Shown here piece after piece: positions 25,528 through 34,188 of a DNA stretch of 64,000 nucleotides. Made by a program: the position numbers and the translations under genes. The stretch comes from Pedobacter schmidteae (GTDB taxonomy: Bacteria; Bacteroidota; Bacteroidia; Sphingobacteriales; Sphingobacteriaceae): assembly GCF_900564155.1 (NCBI RefSeq), contig NZ_LS999839.1:617097-681096 (forward strand). Reading direction: 5' to 3'. The stretch's first letter is position 1, and the number at the start of each line of letters is the position of its first letter. The notes under the pieces are model-generated. The model worked only from the letters and a program-made list of their open reading frames with translations. It was not told the DNA's origin and did no database searches.

Positions 25528-27024
25528 TTATCTTGGATTAAGCTTTAACCCTGCTCTAACTGCAGGAATTGGCAATTGGAAAACCCTGCGTGGATCGCCT
25601 GGCTTTAGCTCAACAAAAGTATTGGTCCCATTCTCATCAAGCTTGTTGTGTTTTACCGTCAAATCATGTCTGATGATATCAAACCAGCGTAAACCTTCGG
25701 AAACAAATTCAGCTCTTTTTAAATCTAGGATTGTTTTTATTAATCCGGCTTTTGGATCAGTTATAGCATAATAGCTAGCGATTTTAGCTAAAGTGATGGT
25801 ATGTGCCGGAGGATTATAATTAGTAATCCTGGTACTTAAAAATGTATTGATATCCTGTAAGGCCAAATCATACTGATTGTTTGATGCATAGGCCTCAGCC
25901 CTGTTCATAATTAGCTCATCCGAAGTTAGCAATGGTACCATTACATACGGATCTCCAAAACCTGATCCGATTTTAGTTTCAAAGAACAGCTCTTTAAACT
26001 TACTGGTAGTCCAATATGGCTCTACATACGGCGTTGCCTTATAAGCATAATTACCTCCCGTAATATTTGGCCCGAATAAAACCGTATTGGTAATTGCCTT
26101 CCCCAAACCATAACGGATATAAAAATTTCTTCCCCAGGCAGATTCGGCTTCTCCCATTAACAAATTAGAATTTTGTGATGATTGGGTAAATACAGTCAAC
26201 ATAGCCGTTGCAATCATAGGTGCATAAGTACTATTCCAAGGCCTGAGCATACTTTTCGCCTGTTCACCACTGGTTAGTACCTTTCCTGCATGTTCAATTA
26301 CTTTAGCAAAGTTGCCTTTAAAGAGATAAAATCTTGCCGCAAACGCATTAGCAGAGTTCTGACTGAAATGATATTTTTGAGCCGTTTTATAAACAGAATT
26401 ATCAATCAACAATAAACCTTCCGTTAAATCCCTTTCTATTTTATCGTAAACCTCTGCTACGGTTCCCCTTTTGTACTGTGGCGAAACTGTAATCTCCGGA
26501 TCGGTTACGAAAGGAATTCCCGGGCCGTCGTTGGGTTGACCTGGTTTATAGATGTTGGCATATAAACTCACCAACATAAAATGAGCATAAGCCCTTGCCA
26601 GCAATGCCTCCCCTCTATATGGACGCAAATCAGTTTGTTCCGGGTGCTTATCCATATATTGTAAAGCCGTATTTGCAGACGCTATAGCCAAATAGGTTTT
26701 ATTCCAGTAATCGTCTGTCGAACCATTTACGTCTACGCCATTTTCAAAATCTTCCCAAAGATAAGCCTTGGTCCATGACTGTCCCGACGACACATCAAAA
26801 TAATCCGTTCTCGGGCCTTTGTCTTCGGCATTATCTGAAGCATTTTCAGTAAAAGACAGACATTCAGCTTTAGGGTATGCTGATACCAATAGCTGTGCTA
26901 CCTTTTCTTTTGAGTTTAACTGGGTTCTTAAATCGGGTGTTTTTTCCAGGAACTTCTTACACCCCGAAGCCATAAAAATTACAATGGCTGCCAGTAAATA
27001 TCTATATCTTATTGCTTTCATCAT
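25528..27024 (-). CDS. SusD/RagB family substrate-binding lipoprotein
   Basis: About 498 residues from ATG 27024 (27021 also possible; the codon at 27030 is TTG). Lipobox MASGC, followed by KKFLEKTPDLR. Landmarks are ARAYAHFMLVSLYANIY (TPR-like helices) and the C-terminal RAEFVSEGLRWFDIIRHDL, and the protein ends in IPAVRAGLKLNP. It forms the extracellular lid of a SusCD transporter. It is encoded 8 bp after susC. The downstream metallohydrolase and DUF4302 lipoproteins, and the absence of glycoside hydrolases, argue against a simple polysaccharide locus. Confidence 0.93.
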   Translation of the reverse strand: MMKAIRYRYLLAAIVIFMASGCKKFLEKTPDLRTQLNSKEKVAQLLVSAYPKAECLSFTENASDNAEDKGPRTDYFDVSSGQSWTKAYLWEDFENGVDVNGSTDDYWNKTYLAIASANTALQYMDKHPEQTDLRPYRGEALLARAYAHFMLVSLYANIYKPGQPNDGPGIPFVTDPEITVSPQYKRGTVAEVYDKIERDLTEGLLLIDNSVYKTAQKYHFSQNSANAFAARFYLFKGNFAKVIEHAGKVLTSGEQAKSMLRPWNSTYAPMIATAMLTVFTQSSQNSNLLMGEAESAWGRNFYIRYGLGKAITNTVLFGPNITGGNYAYKATPYVEPYWTTSKFKELFFETKIGSGFGDPYVMVPLLTSDELIMNRAEAYASNNQYDLALQDINTFLSTRITNYNPPAHTITLAKIASYYAITDPKAGLIKTILDLKRAEFVSEGLRWFDIIRHDLTVKHNKLDENGTNTFVELKPGDPRRVFQLPIPAVRAGLKLNPR

Positions 27025-27032
27025 GTACAATA

Positions 27033-30000
27033 TTAAAATCCAACCTTTAACGATAAACTGTATTGACGTGGGATTGGCATAGCCACACCGCCAGATCCAA
27101 AAAACTCCGGATCCTGACCGTTTAAACGCTTATCGGAATAAATTAACCAGACATTATTTCCGACCAAACCTACCGACGCATTAGTAGCGCCTATTGCCGA
27201 TGCCCATATCTTAGGCAACTGATAAAATAACATCACTTGTTTTAATCTCGCAAAGCCACCATCGGCCACACGAACCGTTGAATAGTTATAAGCATTATAG
27301 GGCTTTTCGGTAGTAGCAAAATTTCCTATAACAAATTTATCAGCAATAGAAGGCACGTTTGTAAAAAGCTCATCTCCAGGTTTTGTCCATCGGTTCAGAA
27401 AATCCTTTGATGTAGCACTAAGGTCTGTATACTTATCGCTAAAATTTGGGTTTAACCGGACTTTGTTACCCGCACTAAAGGTCACCAACGCTGATAAGGT
27501 AAAATCCTTATAGGTAAACCTATTGGTATAACCACCTGTAAACTTAGGATCAACCTGGCCTTCGTATTTCAGATATTGTAAGTTATTGCTTTGGAAATAA
27601 ACTTCTGTAGCATTTCTTTTGCCATTTTCATCAATAAATGTTGGCACACCAGTATCGTGATCTAAGCCATCAAATACAATTGAAAACAATGCGCTTTGTG
27701 GATATCCAAGTCTGGCACCACCTGTTGGGGTAACCAGTTTGAAAATATCCGGGTCATAGTCTAACCTTGTGATTTCACCTTTGTGGTAACCAAAGTTCAG
27801 ATTCGTACTCCATTTAAACTGATCTTTATGAATTATTCTGGCATTTAATGTCAGCTCAACCCCTTTGGATTTCATATCTGCATAATTGGCAAATTTCAAA
27901 CCCTGACCACCAATACCGGCCGTTGGGAATTGCCCAATCAAATCAAAGCCATTACGCTTGTAAAGGTCAACAGATAGTGATAACCGGTCGTTAAAAAATC
28001 CCAGGTCAAAGCCAAGGTTGGTATCATATGTTTTTTCCCAGGTCAGCTCCGAGTTCTCCAAACCATCAATATAAATTGATGATTCTTTATCCACATCATC
28101 CGTTCTCCTGGTGGTTCGGTTCCGTAATATTAGGCTCGAATTTTTAGCATTCGCTGTGCTTGCTGTCAAACCATATGTCGCTCTTATCGTAGCACGGTTT
28201 AATAAGTCCTGTCTTTTAAAAAAGTCTTCTTCATGTATGTTCCAGGCACCTGACACGTTCCACGTTGGCAACCACCTCGCTCTCGGCGAATCGCCTAATA
28301 AATTAGATCCATCATAACGACCAGTTGCATTGATGCTGTATTTACCTTTGTAAGAATAGGCTGCCTTAACTGCATACGAAAGGAATCGTTCAAAATTTTT
28401 CCCCATTCCATAAGGATAAGAATTCGCCTCAATAGCCTGCTTATAATAATCAGGATCAAGAAACGGCACACCCCCATTATCAAATTGGTAACCAACCCCA
28501 TTACTAAAACGATCCAGTCTATCAATAGACCTCATCTCTACAACACCTAAAACGTTGAAGAAGTGAACCTTATTAAATATTTTATCATATTCAAGATCAT
28601 GACGCATAAAATAATTGACCAATCCATTAGAAGTTACATTATAGAAACCTCCTTCGGGCAATACAATGCTTGGAAGTGAACCAGGTTTGGAAGGATCTCT
28701 GTATAAAAACTTATTCTTATCAATCACATTACTATTATAATATGCACGATAAGCATTTGCCGCATTAGAATATTCGGTAATGCTGTGCTCTCTGTCCGAT
28801 TTCACATACCTATACGCTCCCGTAAATGAATATTTAAAGCCGTCAAGAATTCTATATTTTAAGCCTCCCTGAATCTTAAAATCTATTAAAGTAGTCTGAA
28901 TGCTATTGTTTTCCAATTCATGCAAAATATTAAATGGAGCATAATTTTGGGTAAAGAACTCCTTTTTGCCATTCAGATCGTACGGCGTAAGGGTCCTGCT
29001 GGCCTTAAGCACATAATTAAAAGGATTGATATCAAAATCCCGATCAACCTGCCCCAAAACTTCGTTATCTTCTTTATTCACCGTCCCAGGGCTACGCTGG
29101 TCACGAATTGAACCTTGCGATAAGATTTCTATTTGCAGGCGGTCTGTTAAATCAAAATTTCCTCTTAACATTCCCGTAAAACGCTTCACGCCGTCGGCTA
29201 CTGTCCAGCCATTGTCATTCAGAAAACTGGTTGATGCATAGAATTTAGATTTTGCTGTTCCTGCTGTGATACTTAATGAATGATCCTGCATAAGAGAATT
29301 GCGGAAAAGCACATCGAACCAATCAGTATTGGCATTTGCATAACGATTTAAAAATTGTAACCGGCTTGGGGCGTCATTTCTTAAAGAAAATTGATCCGTA
29401 ACCGGATTATAAACGTACATTAAATCGTACATTTTACGATAAACGCCTCCATTTTCCTCACGGGATACATCCGAATGCCTTAACCAGCCTTTGTTTTCCA
29501 TATCCAGGTAAACCTGCATCTGATCGGCAGAATTCATAATATCAAATTGGTTATAATTTGGCTTCAGATAACTTGTAAAGTTTCCGGAATAAGATACAAC
29601 AGCCTTACCTTCTGTATTTTTACCCTTTTTTGTGGTGACTACAACTACACCATTCATGGCTCTCGCACCATACATCGCCGTAGCCGCCGCATCTCTTAAA
29701 ATCTCAAAACTTTCAATATCATCCGGATTCACTCCAGCTACCGACGACCCTATTAAAGTCGAAGCATCACCACTAGACAACTGCTCATTAGATATATTAA
29801 CCACATCTTCAAGCATAATCCCGTCAATAACCCATAACGGCTTGTTGTCTCCATTCAAAGATGAAGCGCCACGAATACGGATTTTTGGTGCCGCTCCAAA
29901 AGTACCTGATACGTTTTGTACAGATACCCCGGCAGCCTGCCCTTCCAGCATCCTGCTTGCATCCTGAATACCACTCCTCTGAGCATCGGTCGCCTTAATT

Positions 30001-30653
30001 TTCGTAGCCGAACCGGTGAAGAGCTTTCTGTTTAATTCCTGATAACCAGTTGAAATCGTTACCTCTTTCAATTGACTGATATCTTCTTCCAGGGCAATAT
30101 TCACAACGGTTCTTCCGGCCACTACCACCTCCTCAGTTTTATAACCTATGGCTGTAAAAACAAGGGTGGCTCCGTCTTTAACTCTAATTTGATATGAACC
30201 ATCGCCACTGGTTGATACACCATTGGCAACATTCTTCTCTCTCACGCTAACCCCAGGCAATGCTTCTTTGTCTTTAGCTGAGGTAACACGCCCCCGCACA
30301 ATCAGGTCTTTGTTAACGGTCTCAACAGGTGCTCTCTTTAAAATCACCTGCTTTCCGATAATGTTGTAATTAATTCCTTTTGCTTTTAGCGGTTCAAGAT
30401 CGGAATTAATGGAAATCAATTTCTCCGGAGCATCAATGCTCATTGATTTGTTGATTTGGCTTGCGTCGTAAACGAAGCTTACCTTGTAAGCGGACTCAAT
30501 TTTCTTCAGATAATTATCCAGCCTTTCAGCTTTTAATATCTCTCGCTGCACCCGCTCGGCGCGAGCCGGGGACATACAAAGAAAGGTACACAGAAATACA
30601 CCCAGAAGGCAATATTTCAATCCCCACATGGTCCTTTTGTAGTTTTTCTCCAT
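27033..30653 (-). CDS. SusC/RagA-type TonB-dependent transporter with STN domain
   Basis: 1206 residues. A signal peptide spans about 1-32 (ending SPARA). An STN (secretin/TonB N-terminal) domain is at about 38-108 (LDNYLKKIESAYKVSFVYDASQ), a carboxypeptidase-regulatory-like domain at about 117-195 (IVRGRVTSAKDKEALPGVSV), a plug at about 200-330 (TISTGYQ, ASSLNGDNKPLWVIDG) and a beta-barrel to the C-terminal Phe. The STN domain marks it as a signal-transducing transporter that can contact the periplasmic part of the adjacent FecR and so switch the ECF sigma factor. A 22-bp tandem repeat lies just before the start. Confidence 0.95.
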   Translation of the reverse strand: MEKNYKRTMWGLKYCLLGVFLCTFLCMSPARAERVQREILKAERLDNYLKKIESAYKVSFVYDASQINKSMSIDAPEKLISINSDLEPLKAKGINYNIIGKQVILKRAPVETVNKDLIVRGRVTSAKDKEALPGVSVREKNVANGVSTSGDGSYQIRVKDGATLVFTAIGYKTEEVVVAGRTVVNIALEEDISQLKEVTISTGYQELNRKLFTGSATKIKATDAQRSGIQDASRMLEGQAAGVSVQNVSGTFGAAPKIRIRGASSLNGDNKPLWVIDGIMLEDVVNISNEQLSSGDASTLIGSSVAGVNPDDIESFEILRDAAATAMYGARAMNGVVVVTTKKGKNTEGKAVVSYSGNFTSYLKPNYNQFDIMNSADQMQVYLDMENKGWLRHSDVSREENGGVYRKMYDLMYVYNPVTDQFSLRNDAPSRLQFLNRYANANTDWFDVLFRNSLMQDHSLSITAGTAKSKFYASTSFLNDNGWTVADGVKRFTGMLRGNFDLTDRLQIEILSQGSIRDQRSPGTVNKEDNEVLGQVDRDFDINPFNYVLKASRTLTPYDLNGKKEFFTQNYAPFNILHELENNSIQTTLIDFKIQGGLKYRILDGFKYSFTGAYRYVKSDREHSITEYSNAANAYRAYYNSNVIDKNKFLYRDPSKPGSLPSIVLPEGGFYNVTSNGLVNYFMRHDLEYDKIFNKVHFFNVLGVVEMRSIDRLDRFSNGVGYQFDNGGVPFLDPDYYKQAIEANSYPYGMGKNFERFLSYAVKAAYSYKGKYSINATGRYDGSNLLGDSPRARWLPTWNVSGAWNIHEEDFFKRQDLLNRATIRATYGLTASTANAKNSSLILRNRTTRRTDDVDKESSIYIDGLENSELTWEKTYDTNLGFDLGFFNDRLSLSVDLYKRNGFDLIGQFPTAGIGGQGLKFANYADMKSKGVELTLNARIIHKDQFKWSTNLNFGYHKGEITRLDYDPDIFKLVTPTGGARLGYPQSALFSIVFDGLDHDTGVPTFIDENGKRNATEVYFQSNNLQYLKYEGQVDPKFTGGYTNRFTYKDFTLSALVTFSAGNKVRLNPNFSDKYTDLSATSKDFLNRWTKPGDELFTNVPSIADKFVIGNFATTEKPYNAYNYSTVRVADGGFARLKQVMLFYQLPKIWASAIGATNASVGLVGNNVWLIYSDKRLNGQDPEFFGSGGVAMPIPRQYSLSLKVGF

Positions 30654-30658
30654 AAGAT

Positions 30659-30702
30659 GGTTAATTTAGGTTAGTTAATAGGTCAATTTAGGTTAGTTAA
30701 TA
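30659..30702. repeat. Tandem direct repeat, 2 x 22 bp, before susC
   Basis: Copies at 30659-30680 and 30681-30702 are identical except at one base (GGTT versus GGTC); the last 18 bases (AATTTAGGTTAGTTAATA) match perfectly. They fill most of the 60-bp gap between the fecR stop and the susC start. The downstream copy ends 5 bp from the ATG on the minus strand. Confidence 0.9.
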
Positions 30703-30713
30703 ATGCGTAAAGC

Positions 30714-31682
30714 TTACATATTCTTGATATAAATAATACTGTCTTTTTTTACTATTTGAATAGGATAAGTTTGTTTTAATACTTCCAGAACATCTTCAAT
30801 ACTGTTATTAGAGAAATTGGCATTTAACTTTTTTGCAGTATTTGTTTTGACATGCAAAACCACTTTAACATGATAGTAATCGCTCAATTGTCGACATACT
30901 TCTTCCAACGGCATATCGACAAAATGAAGTTCTTTGGTTAGCCACCCGGTCAAATTAATCCCTTTTTCTTTACGCATTTGATTTTTATCGAGGTCGTAAC
31001 TCAGCGCTTCGCCTGCCGTTAAAATTGAAGGTTCGCTTTTACTATTGGGGCTAAACATTACCCGGCCTGTTTTTACCGACAATTCTATCCTGGTCGATGT
31101 ATAGTTAATATTGAAAGAGGTTCCCAACACCTTTACCACCGAATTCTTTATCGTCACTTCAAATGGGTGTTTAGGATCTTTTGCAACTTTGAAGAATGCC
31201 TTTCCTTTTAACAAAATAACAGGACGATTTGGGGTCTCAAATTTATCCGGATACCTGATTGCTGAATTTTCTGCCAGAAACACCTGTGATCTATCTGCTA
31301 ATCGTACAGAATCAATAACGCCTGAGCCGGTTTCTTTAACCAGATAAGTCGGATCTGTCGACGAAAAATAAGACAACCAGATGGCGAACATTGATAGAAA
31401 CAGACTGGCTGCGGTACTCGCCCAGAAAAACATTTTTCTAGATTTACCTGATTTTGTTACACCTAAAGCCACTTTTAGACGCTGTTCCGAACGCTGCTCG
31501 TCTACTTCAGATAAACGGGCTGCACGAGGTGTCAGCTCCCATATCTTTTTGATATCCTGAAATTCTCTTTCATGATTGGCAGACAGCCCTCTAAGCTGAT
31601 TAACTTCCTGTGCTAAAAGCGAGTTTTCCGGGTCATCTAAATGACGCAGAATAAGGTCCCGAAATGTTGATTGATCTTCCAA
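30714..31682 (-). CDS. FecR-family anti-sigma factor
   Basis: 322 residues. The start is TTG 31682; an in-frame TAG lies two codons upstream and no ATG follows for more than 80 codons. The N-terminal cytosolic part (1-90) holds the sigma-binding region. One transmembrane helix lies at about 92-112. The periplasmic FecR domain includes LADRSQVFLAENSAIRYP and FEVTIKNSVVKVLGTSFN, and the C-terminal part is an STN-like DUF4974 region (LEEVCRQLSDYYHVKV). It controls the ECF sigma factor encoded about 100 bp upstream and probably receives a signal from the SusC STN domain. Confidence 0.92.
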   Translation of the reverse strand: MEDQSTFRDLILRHLDDPENSLLAQEVNQLRGLSANHEREFQDIKKIWELTPRAARLSEVDEQRSEQRLKVALGVTKSGKSRKMFFWASTAASLFLSMFAIWLSYFSSTDPTYLVKETGSGVIDSVRLADRSQVFLAENSAIRYPDKFETPNRPVILLKGKAFFKVAKDPKHPFEVTIKNSVVKVLGTSFNINYTSTRIELSVKTGRVMFSPNSKSEPSILTAGEALSYDLDKNQMRKEKGINLTGWLTKELHFVDMPLEEVCRQLSDYYHVKVVLHVKTNTAKKLNANFSNNSIEDVLEVLKQTYPIQIVKKDSIIYIKNM

Positions 31683-31785
31683 TATCTATTCCTTTTCTTA
31701 GATGACAAATAATGGACAAAAAACCCCTAGTCATTTTCGAAAAAAAAAAGATTTATTTAACAATTAAATCACGATGGTTTAAAAC

Positions 31786-32406
31786 CTAATATAAAAACAG
31801 GTTCAAAAGCGATAAATATTTCGCTTTATACAGTGGTGCAGCACCATCGGCATGCTTCAGAATTCGGAACCTCAGTACTTTTAAAGCATGCCCCATATGA
31901 TTTTCAACCGTCTTTTCCGAAATATTTAACTGCAATGCTATCGCTTTATATTTCATTCCCTCAAACCGGCTTAACTTGAAAACTTCCCGGCACTTATCCG
32001 GTAACAGCTCAATTTCCTTGTACAACAAGACAAGCATCTCGTTTTGCTCATCCAAACTATCAATTTCTTCATTGCTAAGTTTTTCAGCAATCTTCAAGTG
32101 ATGTTTCTCCAGATTTTTTTCCCTGTTGAGATGATTGATGGAAGCATTAGTAGTGCTTCTGTAGAGATAAGACTTTATTGATTCGATTTCTGCAAGCAAC
32201 TGTTTGTCCTCCCATATTTTCAAAAAAATATTCTGGACAATCTCTTCAGCCACTGGAATGCTCTTGACGTATTTGTCGGACACTAAAATCAGTTTCTTGA
32301 AATTTTCAAGGTAAAACTCCGTAAAAGCATCGGTATTCCTTTGTTCGATTAGTAAAAGTAAATCTTGTCCGGTAATTATTGATGCTGATTTTTTAGGAAG
32401 TCCCAT
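31786..32406 (-). CDS. ECF RNA polymerase sigma-70 factor
   Basis: About 206 residues from ATG 32406; the earlier codon at 32421 is TTG and less likely. Region 2 is seen in TEFYLENFKKLI...EEIVQNIFLKIWED, and region 4 in LPDKCREVFKLSRFEGMKYKAIALQLNISEKTVENHM. It matches the Bacteroidetes FecI-like ECF group that pairs with FecR and a SusC-type transporter. The final ~20 residues (GAAPLYKAKYLSLLNLFLY) are hydrophobic and unusual for a sigma factor tail, though a short variable tail is common. A promoter-like pair and a 12-bp palindrome lie upstream. Confidence 0.93.
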   Translation of the reverse strand: MGLPKKSASIITGQDLLLLIEQRNTDAFTEFYLENFKKLILVSDKYVKSIPVAEEIVQNIFLKIWEDKQLLAEIESIKSYLYRSTTNASINHLNREKNLEKHHLKIAEKLSNEEIDSLDEQNEMLVLLYKEIELLPDKCREVFKLSRFEGMKYKAIALQLNISEKTVENHMGHALKVLRFRILKHADGAAPLYKAKYLSLLNLFLY

Positions 32407-32428
32407 ACCAAAATACTGCAATTTGAGT

Positions 32429-32440
32429 GTCGTTAACGAC
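32429..32440. promoter_or_regulatory. 12-bp perfect palindrome upstream of the ECF sigma gene
   Basis: GTCGTTAACGAC reads the same on both strands and ends 22 bp before the ATG at 32406, inside the expected 5' leader. It could be an operator or a small RNA hairpin; neither is shown. Confidence 0.45.
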
Positions 32441-32511
32441 TAAATTACAATTTCTCGTCGTAGAAATACCATCAAAGTCAATAAAAAAAAGTAACTGAAA
32501 CAGTTAATTTA

Positions 32512-32544
32512 CAAAATTACCTCAATAAAAAATCCTTAATCAAA
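32512..32544 (-). promoter_or_regulatory. Promoter for the ECF sigma/FecR/SusCD operon
   Basis: On the minus strand TTTG (32544-32541), a 21-bp spacer and TAATTTTG (32519-32512) match the Bacteroidota housekeeping pattern TTTG-N19-21-TAnnTTTG. A dyad TAACTG-AAA-CAGTTA (32492-32506) sits at the expected start of transcription and could be an operator. Confidence 0.55.
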
Positions 32545-32556
32545 AAAGAAATTTAC

Positions 32557-33090
32557 TTAGTTAACGTAGTAAGGAGAAATCATCAGATATACAATTACTC
32601 CGGTAACAGCAACATATAACCAAAGTGGGAAAGTGATCTTTGCAATCTTCTTGTGCCTGTCAAAACGTTTCGCCAATGCACGAACGTAAGTAATCAATAC
32701 CAGAGGAATAATGGCGATAGACAAAAGGATATGCGTTAGCAGAATAAAAAAATACACATATCTGATGCTACCCACTCCACCAAAGCTGGTAGAAGGTGTG
32801 GTCATGTGATAGGCGATATACATCAGCAGAAAAAGTACGGAGCAGCCAATGGAACATTTCATCAGGTATTCATGCAACTTTATTTTCCCATTCTTAACCG
32901 CTATTACCGCAACGACCAATAAAACTGCGGTAATACCATTAATGGTAGCATAAATTGGTGGCAAAAAAGGAAGGGGCGTGGCATTGGGTATCTTTACATA
33001 AAATAAGACCGCCACGGCCAATGGAATAACTATGGAGAGCAATACGATCCATTTATTGTATTTCTGTTCAATCGGGCTGTTGTTACTCAT
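32557..33090 (-). CDS. DUF420 membrane protein of the cytochrome oxidase cluster
   Basis: 177 residues with five hydrophobic helices. DUF420 proteins are related to the CtaM-type assembly factors found beside cytochrome oxidase genes. Conserved histidines lie within or next to helices (KLHEYLMKCS, MYIAYHMTT, LLTHILLSI, RFDRHKKI). It is probably an inner-membrane factor needed for oxidase maturation. It is the last gene of the respiratory cluster, 12 bp after the Sco-like gene. Confidence 0.87.
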   Translation of the reverse strand: MSNNSPIEQKYNKWIVLLSIVIPLAVAVLFYVKIPNATPLPFLPPIYATINGITAVLLVVAVIAVKNGKIKLHEYLMKCSIGCSVLFLLMYIAYHMTTPSTSFGGVGSIRYVYFFILLTHILLSIAIIPLVLITYVRALAKRFDRHKKIAKITFPLWLYVAVTGVIVYLMISPYYVN

Positions 33091-33102
33091 ATCATTTGCA
33101 GA

Positions 33103-33810
33103 CTATCGTCCATCGTTATTGTTTCTTAATTCCTCGATGATCAATACCTTGATCTCATCCTCCAATCTGGAAATATCCTCCTGACTGGTTGCATCATAAT
33201 AACCTCTGATGCGGTGCTGGTAATCCAACAACACAAACATGTTGCTATATACAAAGCTCTTTTCTCCATTAACGGTTTCCTGATGGGCATCTACACGCAG
33301 ACCGTTGTTAATCAGATTATATAAAGTTGTACTATCTCCGGTCAGCAAATCCCATTTTCCGTGCTTGGCCCCTATGCCATCCGCGTAAGCTTTTAGTACC
33401 TCCGGGCTATCATGTTCTGGATCGATGCTCAAACTCATAAAACGGACCACTTTATTTTTGCCGTAGGTGCGGACCAGGTTATGTATAGCCTTATTGGCAA
33501 TCTGTACAGATTCTGTATTACCTTTTGTATAAAAAAGGTTCGCAACCTGAATGCTACCATCGTAATGTTTGGTAGAAACCGTATCGCCAGCCTGATTGAT
33601 CAATTTAAAATCACCCACCTGATGATAAATGGTATCTGGTATCTGTTCGCCCCTAACCGAATGAAAGGTGCCGGCTACTTTTTTGGGGCCAAAAAAAGAC
33701 AAAGGTTTATACCTGTTTTTGCCTTGTTCCTTTAAGATATTATACAAAAATCCTGGTACCGCTAAAATGGTGACCAGGATTAAGATTTTTTTTATGGAAG
33801 TACCCTTCAT
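33103..33810 (-). CDS. Sco1/SenC-like protein lacking the CxxxC and His copper ligands
   Basis: 235 residues with an N-terminal membrane anchor (about 8-25) and a thioredoxin-like Sco domain. True Sco proteins have CxxxC plus a distal His that bind copper for the CuA site. Here the motif region reads VANLFYTKGNTESVQIANK, giving Gly97 and Ser101 in place of the two Cys (bases read directly), and VYSNMFVLLD gives Tyr188 where His is expected. The whole protein has no Cys. The fold markers (SLSIDPEHDSPEVLKAYAD, GKWDLLTGD) are kept. It may be structural or a chaperone rather than a copper carrier. Its start overlaps the subunit IV stop (TAATG). Confidence 0.87.
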   Translation of the reverse strand: MKGTSIKKILILVTILAVPGFLYNILKEQGKNRYKPLSFFGPKKVAGTFHSVRGEQIPDTIYHQVGDFKLINQAGDTVSTKHYDGSIQVANLFYTKGNTESVQIANKAIHNLVRTYGKNKVVRFMSLSIDPEHDSPEVLKAYADGIGAKHGKWDLLTGDSTTLYNLINNGLRVDAHQETVNGEKSFVYSNMFVLLDYQHRIRGYYDATSQEDISRLEDEIKVLIIEELRNNNDGR

Positions 33811-34169
33811 TAAACCAAAGGCATATGTAGGTGTAAGTATCCGCCTTCAATTAACATCAACACTATAAAGTAAAGGATAAAAATAAAAACGACCGATACA
33901 CATAGCTGTAGTCCTACCTTTTCATATTTAAGGTGCATAAAATAAGCAACAATATAAAAGGCTTTAAATAAGGTTAACACGATGTAAACGTAGTTACCGA
34001 CATGCTGAGACATGTGCTTACCAGGAATTGCCCATAATGCAATGATAAACTCAATAACCGTGATGGCCAAAAGAATACCAAATACCTGCCAGATTTTCTT
34101 TTTATCTAAACCTGCATGCTCACCATGTGCATGTTCGTCGTGCGTGTGTTCTGTATGTGACTGTGACAT
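33810..34169 (-). CDS. Cytochrome c oxidase subunit IV-like protein
   Basis: 119 residues with three hydrophobic helices (about 28-48, 60-80 and 88-112), the usual layout of bacterial subunit IV (COX4_pro). The first 22 residues are His/Glu-rich (about six His in HTEHTHDEHAHGEHAG), which could bind metal. FKAFYIVAYFMHLKYE is a family marker. It is an accessory membrane subunit of the oxidase, encoded between subunit III and the Sco-like gene. Confidence 0.88.
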   Translation of the reverse strand: MSQSHTEHTHDEHAHGEHAGLDKKKIWQVFGILLAITVIEFIIALWAIPGKHMSQHVGNYVYIVLTLFKAFYIVAYFMHLKYEKVGLQLCVSVVFIFILYFIVLMLIEGGYLHLHMPLV

Positions 34170-34188
34170 AATATCTTTTTTGCGAAAA

